From contig JBJOQO010000069.1 in NCBI GenBank assembly GCA_046049865.1, forward strand, positions 1 to 17,239: DNA of 17,239 nt. Reading direction: 5' to 3'. Below the pieces are notes generated by a model, which saw nothing but the letters and a program-made list of their open reading frames with translations, had not been told where the DNA came from and did not search any database. Below, piece by piece: positions 7,922-15,359 of the stretch (positions are counted from its first letter, which is position 1; each line of letters opens with the position of its first letter). This DNA is from JANPCX01 sp046049865. GTDB taxonomy: Bacteria > Pseudomonadota > Gammaproteobacteria > Burkholderiales > Burkholderiaceae_C. The position numbers and the translations under genes are program-made.

Positions 7922-8771
7922 GGCGGGAGGTCAGGGCGTCGGATATGTTTTGGGCTTGCCGGTATTGTGGCTGTGCTTGCGTCAACGACTCGAAGCGACC
8001 GTGGTAGTCCATGCGTTCGGTTCCCAGCCAACGATCCCACCAAGTGAACCACAGGCCATAGTTGCCACGCGCAGTTTCGTGGTGCAGATGGTGGTGGGTG
8101 GTGGTGGTGAAAAACCTGCCCAGCGCATGGCGCGTGAAACCGGCAGGCATGATTTCTACTGCCGCATGACCATGGGTGTTGCGGATGATCTGGTGCAGCA
8201 CCGCCGCGAACAGCACGCCACCATGCAATGGCACCACGCAAAGAGCCAGGGGCGTGACCAGTCCATTGACCAGGGCTTCAACCGGGTGAAAGGCATAGGC
8301 GGCCCAGGGCGAGGGCTGGCGCGAACGGTGGTGCACGCCATGCACATGGCGGAACAACCAGCGTGTGTGCAACAAGCGGTGAGTGGCGTAGAAATAAACG
8401 TCCTGCCAGATCAGCAGCAAGGGAAAGCTGACCACCAGCCACAGCCAACCGTACTCGGCCGGGTCGCGGTAGAGGGTGATGTGTCCGCTGAATACACCCG
8501 CCACCACGGTCACACTCAAACCAGCAAACACGAGCATGGATAGAAATGAATAGGCCAACTCCCGACGCATGTCGGCCCGACTGGGCCATTGGTCGATCAA
8601 ACGATGGGCCAGTCGCCGCTTGAGCGCCACATGCAGCAAGCCCCACATGAAGAGTGCAGCCAATACGTAGTACTTCGCCTCAGCGAAGAGGTTGAACAGA
8701 TAGACCTTACCCAGCAGTGGCAGCGGCAGGGTGTGGGCATAGGCCATCAGTGAAGAAAAAACGTCATTCAT
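7902..8771 (-). CDS. Membrane fatty acid hydroxylase/sterol desaturase family
   Basis: The 289-residue integral membrane protein belongs to the di-iron fatty acid hydroxylase superfamily, whose members hydroxylate or desaturate lipids or carotenoid-like molecules using O2. The His clusters that bind the two irons are visible: HRLLH (131-135), HGVHH (144-148), a middle His pair (H200, H202) and HHHLHH (226-231). Several membrane helices (about 33-52, 74-96, 106-126, 170-195) hold the active site at the cytoplasmic face. The substrate cannot be read; most bacterial members are uncharacterised. The start is the ATG at 8771, with only a weak AGG before it. It is the first gene of the run leading into the response regulator, kinase and TonB-like protein, which places it in an envelope-related regulon (inference). 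Confidence 0.92.
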   Translation of the reverse strand: MNDVFSSLMAYAHTLPLPLLGKVYLFNLFAEAKYYVLAALFMWGLLHVALKRRLAHRLIDQWPSRADMRRELAYSFLSMLVFAGLSVTVVAGVFSGHITLYRDPAEYGWLWLVVSFPLLLIWQDVYFYATHRLLHTRWLFRHVHGVHHRSRQPSPWAAYAFHPVEALVNGLVTPLALCVVPLHGGVLFAAVLHQIIRNTHGHAAVEIMPAGFTRHALGRFFTTTTHHHLHHETARGNYGLWFTWWDRWLGTERMDYHGRFESLTQAQPQYRQAQNISDALTSRHASADH

Positions 8772-8933
8772 GGCCTGGTTTGAAGGCGGTTGATGAGGGT
8801 TGCAGTGTGTGCTGCTTCACCTTTGCGATAGCTTAAGAAGCGTGCAGGCGACGGTTCTTGTTCATCGTCTTAAGCCGCCGCCAAGGCGTTCTGCGGGAGA
8901 CTCATCAAACTTACTTTGAATGGAATGGTTTTG
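8772..8933. promoter_or_regulatory. Divergent control region with two CTTAAG palindromes
   Basis: This 162-nt gap must carry promoters for both the hydroxylase operon (-) and the lipoprotein hydrolase (+). It contains CTTAAG at 8832-8837 and again at 8869-8874, 37 bp apart. TTAA-containing half-sites are typical of PmrA/QseB-type OmpR regulators, the class encoded in the adjacent operon. However, those operators are usually direct repeats about 11 bp apart, and I see no convincing second half-site at that spacing. I could not identify clear -35/-10 pairs. Confidence 0.35.
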
Positions 8934-10751
8934 ATGAATAACTTCACCTGTGCCTTTGGTCATCGGCGTGCATGGGGCACCATGCTTTTGACCTCTGTGA
9001 TGGTTCTTTCCGCTTGTGGCTCGCCATCGCAACAGACACGCTCTGTGCCTCGTGGCGACACACAAGCAGCGGTGACGCAACTGCGGTCTTTCATTCAGCA
9101 GGAGATGAAGTCGCAGCGCCTGGCCGGTCTGAGCATTGCGTTGGTGGGCGACCAGCAGGTGCTGTGGACACAAGGATTCGGCTGGGCCGACCAACGGAAC
9201 AAGCAGCCCGCCACATCTGAAACCTTGTACCGCGTGGGGTCCATCTCCAAGCTGTTCAACGCGACCGCAGTGATGCAGATGGTTGAAGCGGGACAGATCA
9301 AGCTGGACGCCCCCGTACATCAAGTGCTGCCGCAGTTTCAAATGCGATCCCGATGGGGTTCTTCGTCCGCCATCACAGTGCGGCAACTGCTCACCCACCA
9401 TGCGGGTCTGCCACGCGACATCGGTCATGGCATGTGGACGGCTGATCCAGCGCGCTTCACAGCGGTCACCACTGCCTTGGCGCAGCAAGATGCCGCCTAC
9501 CCGCCGCAAACCGTTTTTTCCTATTCCAACTTGGGGTTTGACGTGTTGGGTCATGTGGTCGAACAAGTGGCCGGGCAGTCCTTTGAAAACCATGTGCAGC
9601 AAAAGCTGTTGATTCCTTTGGGCATGAGAACGGCATCGTTCACGGCAGCCCCAGCGGATCACGCCCTGATGGCCAAACCGCACGACAAGGGCCTAGCCGC
9701 GCCCGAGCCCGCGCTGCGGGATGTGCCTGCTGGCGGCCTGAACGCGTCGGTGCTGGACTTGAGCCGTTTCTTGTCCATGGTGTTTGCTAAGGGCCGTGTC
9801 GGCGACAAAACGGTGCTGCAAGTGCAAACAGTGAACCAAATGTTGTCGGTGCAGAACCGTGATGTGGCGCTGGACCTGGGATTCCGCAACGGCCTGGGTT
9901 GGATGCTCAGCACCTTGGGCGAGGGCACCCTTGAGGGTGTCGGTCCTGTGGCCCATCACGGTGGCGCGACGGTGAATTTCCGCAGCCAACTCTACGTGCT
10001 GCCTGATCACAAACTGGGTGTGGTGGTGTTGTCTAACGATGCGGCCGCGCAACAATCGGTGAACCGCATTGCCGTGCGGGCTTTGGAGCTGTTGCTGGAA
10101 AGCCAGACCGGCATCACCCAACCTAAAAAGATCAAACCCGCCGAGTCCCCGCAACCGTGGAGCGACGAAGCCATGCGGGCCATCGAAGGTGACTACACCA
10201 CAGCGCTGGGCCATGTGCGGGTGCAGCGCAAAGGCGCAGGACTGCAAGCCGAGGCATTGGGAAGAACCTTCAAGCTGCGGCCCTTGGAAGGCCATCAACT
10301 GGGCTTGCGCTATTCGGTGCTGGGCCTATTTCCAGTGAGCCTGGGTGAGCTGGATTTTGTGGCTCTTTCCACGCGCAACGTCGCGGGCCGTGAGGTGTTG
10401 GTGGCCCGCAGTGGCGAGCAGGACATGTTGCTCGGCGAGAAGATCAAACCGTCGTTTGCGCTGGACAACCCTGAGCAATGGGTCGGTCGTTACGAGTTCC
10501 TCAACCGAAAGGCTGACGATCCCTACCAGGGCGAGGTGAGGGTAGAAGCCGTTCGCGGCTTTTACGTGGTGCACATCAAAGACCCCAAGACATCCGAGCC
10601 TTCGCCTGCCATCGCCATGTTGCCGATTTCGGCCAACGAGGCACTGGTGATGGGGTCGCTCAACGGCTTGGGCGAGACTGCGCGCTACGAGGTCGTGGAC
10701 GGCCAACCACGGATTGAGTTCTCTGGTTATGTGCTGGTGCGTAGGCCCTAG
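8934..10751 (+). CDS. Lipoprotein serine hydrolase, beta-lactamase fold
   Basis: The 605-residue protein starts with a lipoprotein signal: a basic n-region, hydrophobic TMLLTSVMV and lipobox LSAC with Cys28, so it should be membrane-anchored in the periplasm. The class C beta-lactamase/esterase domain (about 45-380) has the SxxK motif as SISK (Ser103, Lys106), YSN (197-199) and HHGG (341-344) in place of the KTG box. That combination is usual for esterases, D-amino peptidases and penicillin-binding-protein relatives rather than true beta-lactamases. About 200 further residues form a C-terminal domain of unknown role. The frame opens at a TTG (8916) and an ATG (8925). I chose ATG 8934 because it gives the most compact signal peptide, but 8925 is equally possible. 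It is divergent from the hydroxylase operon. Confidence 0.9.
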   Translation: MNNFTCAFGHRRAWGTMLLTSVMVLSACGSPSQQTRSVPRGDTQAAVTQLRSFIQQEMKSQRLAGLSIALVGDQQVLWTQGFGWADQRNKQPATSETLYRVGSISKLFNATAVMQMVEAGQIKLDAPVHQVLPQFQMRSRWGSSSAITVRQLLTHHAGLPRDIGHGMWTADPARFTAVTTALAQQDAAYPPQTVFSYSNLGFDVLGHVVEQVAGQSFENHVQQKLLIPLGMRTASFTAAPADHALMAKPHDKGLAAPEPALRDVPAGGLNASVLDLSRFLSMVFAKGRVGDKTVLQVQTVNQMLSVQNRDVALDLGFRNGLGWMLSTLGEGTLEGVGPVAHHGGATVNFRSQLYVLPDHKLGVVVLSNDAAAQQSVNRIAVRALELLLESQTGITQPKKIKPAESPQPWSDEAMRAIEGDYTTALGHVRVQRKGAGLQAEALGRTFKLRPLEGHQLGLRYSVLGLFPVSLGELDFVALSTRNVAGREVLVARSGEQDMLLGEKIKPSFALDNPEQWVGRYEFLNRKADDPYQGEVRVEAVRGFYVVHIKDPKTSEPSPAIAMLPISANEALVMGSLNGLGETARYEVVDGQPRIEFSGYVLVRRP

Positions 10752-10811
10752 TGTCGCCGCCCAAACTGCCGATGAACCTCAAAACCATCCATTCACATGG
10801 AGAGATGGATC

Positions 10812-11420
10812 TCAAAACGAGTAGGTCAGCCCCAAGTGCAAAAGCGGTGTCAGTTGTAGGTCGCGCGGGTTGTCGGCGCTGCGCTGGTTGCCCAAGCCCA
10901 GACTGCGTCCTCGCAAGCTGCTGGAGCGATGGGTGGTGGCCAAGCCGAGGTCTGCACTGACGCTCCAGCCTCCTTGCAGCGACAACAAACTGTAGCCCAG
11001 CCCCAAATAGCTGCCGGTTCCGTCGTATGCGTCATTTGTCCACAGCAAGGACTCCGCCCCCGCATGGTTTCGACTCAGTCCGAGACTGCGCTCTGAACTC
11101 AGCCCAAGGCCAGGACCGAAAAGCTGTCTAGGTACCGCATTGCCGAGCAAGAGGCCGCTGGTGGCACGAAACCCCCCTGACAAAGACGATGCCGACGAGA
11201 GGCTGTGACGATAGAAGTAATAGTCCCCCAGTACGCTGGCCCCGAACAAACGTGCGTTGCCGTCCAGCGAGGCACTACCAGGGGTCAAAGCCAATCGGCT
11301 TTGCCATTGCGGCCAATATGGGGTTGTGCTGGCACCCCGCAAGACGTTTTGTGCTTGGGCTTGCGAGGCGGCCACTAGACCGACCACGGTGGTGGCAATC
11401 ATCAAGGCGGTTTGTCGCAT
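10812..11420 (-). CDS. Small outer-membrane-barrel-like secreted protein
   Basis: I do not recognise a named family. The 202-residue protein has a clear Sec signal peptide with likely cleavage after AQAQA (about residue 23). The mature part is rich in Gly, Ser and Leu with alternating patterns such as YLGLGYSLLSL, and it ends in LGLTYSF. A terminal aromatic after beta strands is the usual outer-membrane assembly signal. Short SLGLS/SLGLG elements recur. It is probably an 8-stranded-type barrel or a related surface protein. The ATG at 11420 is preceded by an AGGGG ribosome-site-like stretch about 6 nt upstream. It converges with the lipoprotein hydrolase and lies downstream of prmC with a 160-nt gap, so it probably has its own promoter. 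Confidence 0.8.
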   Translation of the reverse strand: MRQTALMIATTVVGLVAASQAQAQNVLRGASTTPYWPQWQSRLALTPGSASLDGNARLFGASVLGDYYFYRHSLSSASSLSGGFRATSGLLLGNAVPRQLFGPGLGLSSERSLGLSRNHAGAESLLWTNDAYDGTGSYLGLGYSLLSLQGGWSVSADLGLATTHRSSSLRGRSLGLGNQRSADNPRDLQLTPLLHLGLTYSF

Positions 11421-11580
11421 GGCAGCCCCTTTTGTTGGTGCAGGTCACGCAGTCAGAGCTATGAACATGACCACAGCACGCTTTTATCCTACTCCCAAGA
11501 TGTGGTTGTGTGGGGCAGTTTTTTTTGTGACTTTTTGCATTGGACCAAGCACCTGGGAAGGGGCATCCAGCGCGTCAGCT

Positions 11581-12441
11581 TCAAGGGTGGGGCGTGCCAA
11601 CCCAACATCCACCCGAGCACCGTTCATGGCCTGCCAAGTCACGTCGGCTGCTGACCCTAGAAAAACCACGGCTCAGGAGTCGCTCTCGCACCGACGCGGC
11701 TTGGTCAAAACCGTGCTCTAGCAGTAGCCAGCCGTTCGAATGCAGGTGCGATGGCGCTTGGTCGACAAGTTGATGCAGGTCGTCTAAGCCAGTGCGGCCA
11801 GCTGTAAGTGCTTGGCGCGGTTCGTGTGTGAGGTTTGACAGGTGGGGATCGTCGTCCGCAATGTACGGGGGGTTGCTCAGCGCCAGATGGAAACGTTGAC
11901 CTTCTAGCGTGGACCACCAATCGCTTTGCTGCCATTGCACCGCCAGCCCTAAGCGTGCCCCATTTTTCTGTGCCACCGCCAGCGCTGCGGTGCTTGCATC
12001 CACTGCGGATACTTGGGCACTGCTGAAGCGGTGTTTGACCGCCAAGGCGATGGCACCGCTGCCGCAGCCGAGGTCGATCACATGGGGTGCGATGGTGGCA
12101 GGTAGTTCTTGCAGCCGCTCCAGTGCCCAGTCCACCAAGGTTTCGGTGTCGGCCCGGGGAATTAGCACATCGGGCGTGATGTGAAGCGTCAAACCGTGGA
12201 ATTCCTTTTCGCCGAGGATGTAGGCCAAGGGCTCACCACCGATGGCGCGGTGGGACAGTTCTGCCCAGGTGGTCGCGTGGGCCGCGCTAAGGTGTTGATC
12301 GGCGTGTGCCGTCAGCCAGGTGCGGTTGCAGCTCAGCACATGGGCCAGCAGCAGTTGCGCGTCCAGGCGCGACAGGCCGCTGGCTTGTGCGTCTTGCAGC
12401 GCTTGCGCGACCGACATGGGAACCGCGGATGGCGTCTTCAT
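11581..12441 (-). CDS. prmC: PrmC, release factor glutamine methyltransferase
   Basis: PrmC (HemK) transfers a methyl group from S-adenosylmethionine to the glutamine of the GGQ motif in release factors 1 and 2, raising termination efficiency. The 286-residue protein has the N-terminal helical substrate-binding domain, then FHGL (81-84) and LIPRADTE (93-100), SAM motif DLGCGSGA (123-130) and the catalytic NPPY (190-193), all typical. Length is normal for the family. Its ATG overlaps the prfA stop by 4 nt (ATGA), so it is translationally coupled to its own substrate's gene. The C-terminus ends CWVGTPHP, a few residues beyond the usual end, with no sign of damage. Confidence 0.97.
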   Translation of the reverse strand: MKTPSAVPMSVAQALQDAQASGLSRLDAQLLLAHVLSCNRTWLTAHADQHLSAAHATTWAELSHRAIGGEPLAYILGEKEFHGLTLHITPDVLIPRADTETLVDWALERLQELPATIAPHVIDLGCGSGAIALAVKHRFSSAQVSAVDASTAALAVAQKNGARLGLAVQWQQSDWWSTLEGQRFHLALSNPPYIADDDPHLSNLTHEPRQALTAGRTGLDDLHQLVDQAPSHLHSNGWLLLEHGFDQAASVRERLLSRGFSRVSSRRDLAGHERCSGGCWVGTPHP

Positions 12442-13520
12442 CCACCACTCTCAAGCAGAGCCAGTTGTTCCGTCGCGCGCGCCGCTTGCAGGGCTTGGGT
12501 GACCTCGCTCAAATCGCCGTCCAAGATGAACTGCAACTTGTAGAGCGTGAGGTTGATTCGGTGGTCGGTGAGGCGGCCTTGGGGGAAGTTGTAGGTGCGG
12601 ATGCGGTCGCTGCGGTCGCCGCTGCCGATCAGGCCTTTGCGTGAGGCGGCTTCTTTGGCTTCGCGTTCGCTGCGTTCTTTGTCCTGCAAGCGGGCGGTGA
12701 GCACGGCCAGGGCTTTGGCTTTGTTGCGGTGCTGGGATCGGTCGTCCTGGCATTCGGCAACCAAACCCGTGGGCAGGTGGGTGACGCGGATGGCGCTGTC
12801 GGTCTTGTTCACGTGCTGGCCGCCTGCACCGCTGGCACGGAAGGTGTCGATGCGCAGGTCGGCCGGGTTGAGCTGCACGGCCTGGGTTTCGTCAGGCTCG
12901 GGCAATACGGCTACCGTGCAGGCACTCGTGTGGATGCGGCCCTGGGTTTCGGTGGTGGGAATGCGCTGCACGCGGTGGCCGCCGGATTCAAACTTCAAGC
13001 GGCCATAGACCGCGTCGCCTTCAATGCGGAACACCACTTCTTTGTAGCCACCGAGGTCGGACATGCTCTCGGACATCACCTCGGTGCGCCAGCCCTGGCG
13101 CTCGCAGTAACGCAGGTACATGCGGGCCAGGTCGGCGGCGAAGAGGGCGGATTCATCACCGCCCGTACCCGCGCGAATTTCGAGGAAAGCGTTGCGGCCG
13201 TCATCGGGGTCTTTGGGCAGGAGTTCGGCTTGCAGCTCGGCCTGCAACTGCGCCATCTCAGTGGTCGCATCGTTGATTTCTTGTTGTGCGAGGTCCGCCA
13301 TGTCGGCATCCTGCAGCAGGTCCTGGGCTTGTGCCACATCCTGCTCGCGTTGAACGAAACGGCGGTAGCGTTCCACCACGCGCGTGACCTCCGCATGTTC
13401 TCGGCTGAGCTCACGAAAACGTTTCATGTCGCTTGCCACCAGCGGGTCGCCGAGTTTGGCATCGAGTTCAGTGAGGCGATGGGCCAAACGTTCAAACTGC
13501 TGGCGTTGCGTGCTTTTCAT
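12438..13520 (-). CDS. prfA: Peptide chain release factor 1
   Basis: RF1 ends translation at UAA and UAG codons. The 360-residue protein has normal RF1 length, an N-terminal coiled-coil domain (about 1-100), the stop-codon-reading PxT element as P188-T189-T190 (followed by ETQGRIHTSA), which marks RF1 rather than RF2, and the peptidyl-hydrolysis motif GAGGQHVNKT with GGQ at 233-235. The frame stays open upstream to 13790, but the ATG at 13520 matches the usual family N-terminus. The extension is Cys/Arg-rich and not protein-like. No good Shine-Dalgarno precedes it. It lies 112 nt after hemA and overlaps prmC by 4 nt, the usual proteobacterial hemA-prfA-prmC order. Confidence 0.97.
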   Translation of the reverse strand: MKSTQRQQFERLAHRLTELDAKLGDPLVASDMKRFRELSREHAEVTRVVERYRRFVQREQDVAQAQDLLQDADMADLAQQEINDATTEMAQLQAELQAELLPKDPDDGRNAFLEIRAGTGGDESALFAADLARMYLRYCERQGWRTEVMSESMSDLGGYKEVVFRIEGDAVYGRLKFESGGHRVQRIPTTETQGRIHTSACTVAVLPEPDETQAVQLNPADLRIDTFRASGAGGQHVNKTDSAIRVTHLPTGLVAECQDDRSQHRNKAKALAVLTARLQDKERSEREAKEAASRKGLIGSGDRSDRIRTYNFPQGRLTDHRINLTLYKLQFILDGDLSEVTQALQAARATEQLALLESGG

Positions 13521-13570
13521 AGGATCAGACGAGGGCGGGTCGTCTTCACTGCAAGGGGGGGAGGAACAGC

Positions 13571-13588
13571 CCTGTGCCAAGGCACAGG
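13571..13588. other. Hairpin in the hemA-prfA gap
   Basis: CCTGTGCC (13571-13578) and GGCACAGG (13581-13588) form a perfect 8-bp inverted repeat separated by AA. It lies in the 112-nt spacer between hemA and prfA, about 50 nt before the prfA start. No T tract follows on the minus strand, so it is not a standard terminator. It could be an mRNA processing or stability element between the two genes. Confidence 0.4.
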
Positions 13589-13632
13589 CGACCAAGGTGC
13601 CGCAGCGTGGGCGGCTCAGGGAGTCGAGGCCG

Positions 13633-14973
13633 CTAACGCTCGGGGTCGTTGGACGCGTCGTTGCGCATGTTGCGTGGCGCGGTGGACGAGGGGTCCACGG
13701 CTTCGCTGCGCAGAAAGAGTCGCGACACCATCTGCGAGAGCAGCTCGCGCTGCTCACCCTGGCTGGTCTGCAATTCAGCCAAAGTGCCATGCAACATTTT
13801 CTGCGTGAGGCCGCGTGTCAAGGCATCGAAGACGACGTCTATGTCCTCACCCTTGGCGAGCAACTTGCGCGCGCGCTGGATTTCCACGCGCCGCCAATCG
13901 TCGGTTTGGCTTTGCAGGGCTTGAATCAAAGGCACGCTGTGCCGTTGCCCCAGCCAGTGAACAAAACCCTGCACGCCGGTTTCGATGATGGCTTCGGCTT
14001 GTTGCACCGCAGCCTGGCGTTTTTCGCCGGCCGCTTGCACCAGGGTGGAGAGGTCGTCCACCGTGTACAGGTAGATGTCAGCCAGCTCAGCGACCTCAGG
14101 TTCGATGTCGCGCGGTACGGCCAGATCGACCATGAAGATGGGACGGCGTTTGCGCGCCTTGAGGGCACGTTCAACGGCACCGAGTCCAACAATCGGCAAC
14201 GAACTGGCGGTGCAGGACACCACCACATCAAACTCGGCCAGTTGTTGGGGTAAATCAGCCAAACGCATGGCCTGCGCACCGAAACGGGCAGCGAGTTTTT
14301 CGCCGCGCTCCAATGTGCGGTTGGCTACCGTGATGGACTTGGGGTTCTTTGCTGCAAAGTGGGTGCAAACGAGTTCGATCATCTCGCCTGCGCCAATGAA
14401 AAGCACCTTGAGGTCTTGGAGATCACCAAAGAGTTGGGAGGCCAAACGCACGCTGGCAGCCGCCATGCTGATGGAGTGGGCGCCGATGTCGGTCGAGGTG
14501 CGCACTTCTTTGGCCACCGCAAACGAGCGCTGGAACATTTGGTGCAAGGTGGTGCCCAAGGTGCCTGCGGTGTCCGCTTGCCGAACGGCCTGTTTCATTT
14601 GACCGAGGATTTGCGGCTCGCCGAGCACCATGGAGTCCAAACCACTGGCCACACGGAAGGCGTGGCGGGCGGCCGCGCTGCCTTCCAGCAAATAGGTGTG
14701 CTCGCGCAGTTGTTGTGGAGGCAGGCGGCCTACTTCAGCCAGCCAAGCCAGTGCGCAAGGCACGAGTTCTGGGCTGCCGCGGCTGCCCACGTACAGTTCG
14801 GTGCGGTTGCAGGTGGAGACGATGGCCAGCTCGGGCGCATGCTGCTGGTGTGGTTTCAGGCGCTGTTTCAGGCTTTGCAGGGTGTTGGTCAAACTCTCGG
14901 GCGCGAACGCAAACCGACCGCGTAAATCCAGCGGTGCGGTGGTGTGGTTCAGGCCGAGGGCAACAACACTCAT
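13633..14973 (-). CDS. hemA: Glutamyl-tRNA reductase
   Basis: HemA reduces glutamate on Glu-tRNA to glutamate-1-semialdehyde with NADPH, the first committed step of C5-pathway tetrapyrrole synthesis. The 446-residue protein opens with LGLNHTTAPLDLRGRF (about 6-21) and has the nucleophilic Cys55 in STCNRTEL. The NADPH-binding region carries LFIGAGEM, and the C-terminal dimerisation helices are complete. The ATG at 14973 gives the family's usual N-terminus; an open extension to 15021 is not needed. No Shine-Dalgarno precedes the ATG; instead a TATAAT hexamer ends 7 nt before it, so the message may be leaderless. It is the first gene of the hemA-prfA-prmC cluster and divergent from a small membrane protein gene. 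Confidence 0.97.
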   Translation of the reverse strand: MSVVALGLNHTTAPLDLRGRFAFAPESLTNTLQSLKQRLKPHQQHAPELAIVSTCNRTELYVGSRGSPELVPCALAWLAEVGRLPPQQLREHTYLLEGSAAARHAFRVASGLDSMVLGEPQILGQMKQAVRQADTAGTLGTTLHQMFQRSFAVAKEVRTSTDIGAHSISMAAASVRLASQLFGDLQDLKVLFIGAGEMIELVCTHFAAKNPKSITVANRTLERGEKLAARFGAQAMRLADLPQQLAEFDVVVSCTASSLPIVGLGAVERALKARKRRPIFMVDLAVPRDIEPEVAELADIYLYTVDDLSTLVQAAGEKRQAAVQQAEAIIETGVQGFVHWLGQRHSVPLIQALQSQTDDWRRVEIQRARKLLAKGEDIDVVFDALTRGLTQKMLHGTLAELQTSQGEQRELLSQMVSRLFLRSEAVDPSSTAPRNMRNDASNDPER

Positions 14974-14979
14974 CAATGA

Positions 14980-14985
14980 ATTATA
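14980..14985 (-). promoter_or_regulatory. -10 hexamer TATAAT before hemA
   Basis: A perfect TATAAT on the minus strand, followed by TCATTG and then the hemA ATG, so it occupies -12 to -7 relative to the A of the start codon. At 17-nt spacing the -35 position reads ACCCCA, which is poor, and no extended TGn is present. Other spacings are no better. Confidence 0.5.
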
Positions 14986-15083
14986 AAATTTGCAGGGTGC
15001 GCTGGGGTGTGGGCAAGCCATGAACGGCTTGATTCAGATCAAGATGTGGCGTGGATGGTTGAAAGGTGGGCGATGTGGGCGTG

Positions 15084-15356
15084 ATGGATGTGGTGTGGCA
15101 TGTGCTCAACTTCTTCGCGCCAGCATGTGCAGTGGGAATGCTGACGGCCAGTTTGGTCAAGCTGGTGTGGTGGCGTTCGCTTCGCGGCGTGGGTTGGCCG
15201 GGTTTGTCGCTGGCTGCCAGTTTCGCCTGTGCCGTGGGTTTGGTGGCAGGCCTCGTGATTTTTGGCCGCGACGGCAAGATGGCCACCTATGGTTTGATGC
15301 TGTTGCTGTGCACCTTGAGCGTGGGCTGGTTTGGCTTGCGCAAAGCAGCGCGCTGA
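15084..15356 (+). CDS. Small membrane protein, unknown function
   Basis: The 90-residue protein is mostly hydrophobic with three likely membrane helices (about 4-26, 35-57 and 66-84) and short charged turns (KLVWWR, FGRDGK), ending RKAAR. It is probably a real inner-membrane protein, but I recognise no named family and assign no function. The frame opens at a GTG at 15066; the ATG at 15084 is preferred, though neither has an ideally spaced ribosome site (AAAGGTGG lies 14 nt before the ATG). It is divergent from hemA and converges on miaB with only 3 nt between stop codons. Confidence 0.65.
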   Translation: MDVVWHVLNFFAPACAVGMLTASLVKLVWWRSLRGVGWPGLSLAASFACAVGLVAGLVIFGRDGKMATYGLMLLLCTLSVGWFGLRKAAR

Positions 15357-15359
15357 AAA

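Noticed and set aside
11519..11526. Run of eight T as a terminator on the plus strand
   Set aside because: No stable stem precedes it and no plus-strand gene ends nearby. On the minus strand it is an A run and cannot terminate prmC transcription.
11461..11721. Plus-strand frame starting with a hydrophobic stretch after position 11461
   Set aside because: It runs antisense into the prmC 3' end, lacks a good ribosome site, and loses protein-like composition after the first 40 codons.
13521..13790. 90-residue N-terminal extension of RF1
   Set aside because: The extension is Cys/Arg/Pro-rich and unlike RF1, and the ATG at 13520 restores the normal length and N-terminus.
12729..13808. Long plus-strand open frame (359 codons) opposite prfA
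   Set aside because: It is the antisense of a clear RF1 gene with all motifs, has an unconvincing composition, and such shadows are common in GC-rich DNA.
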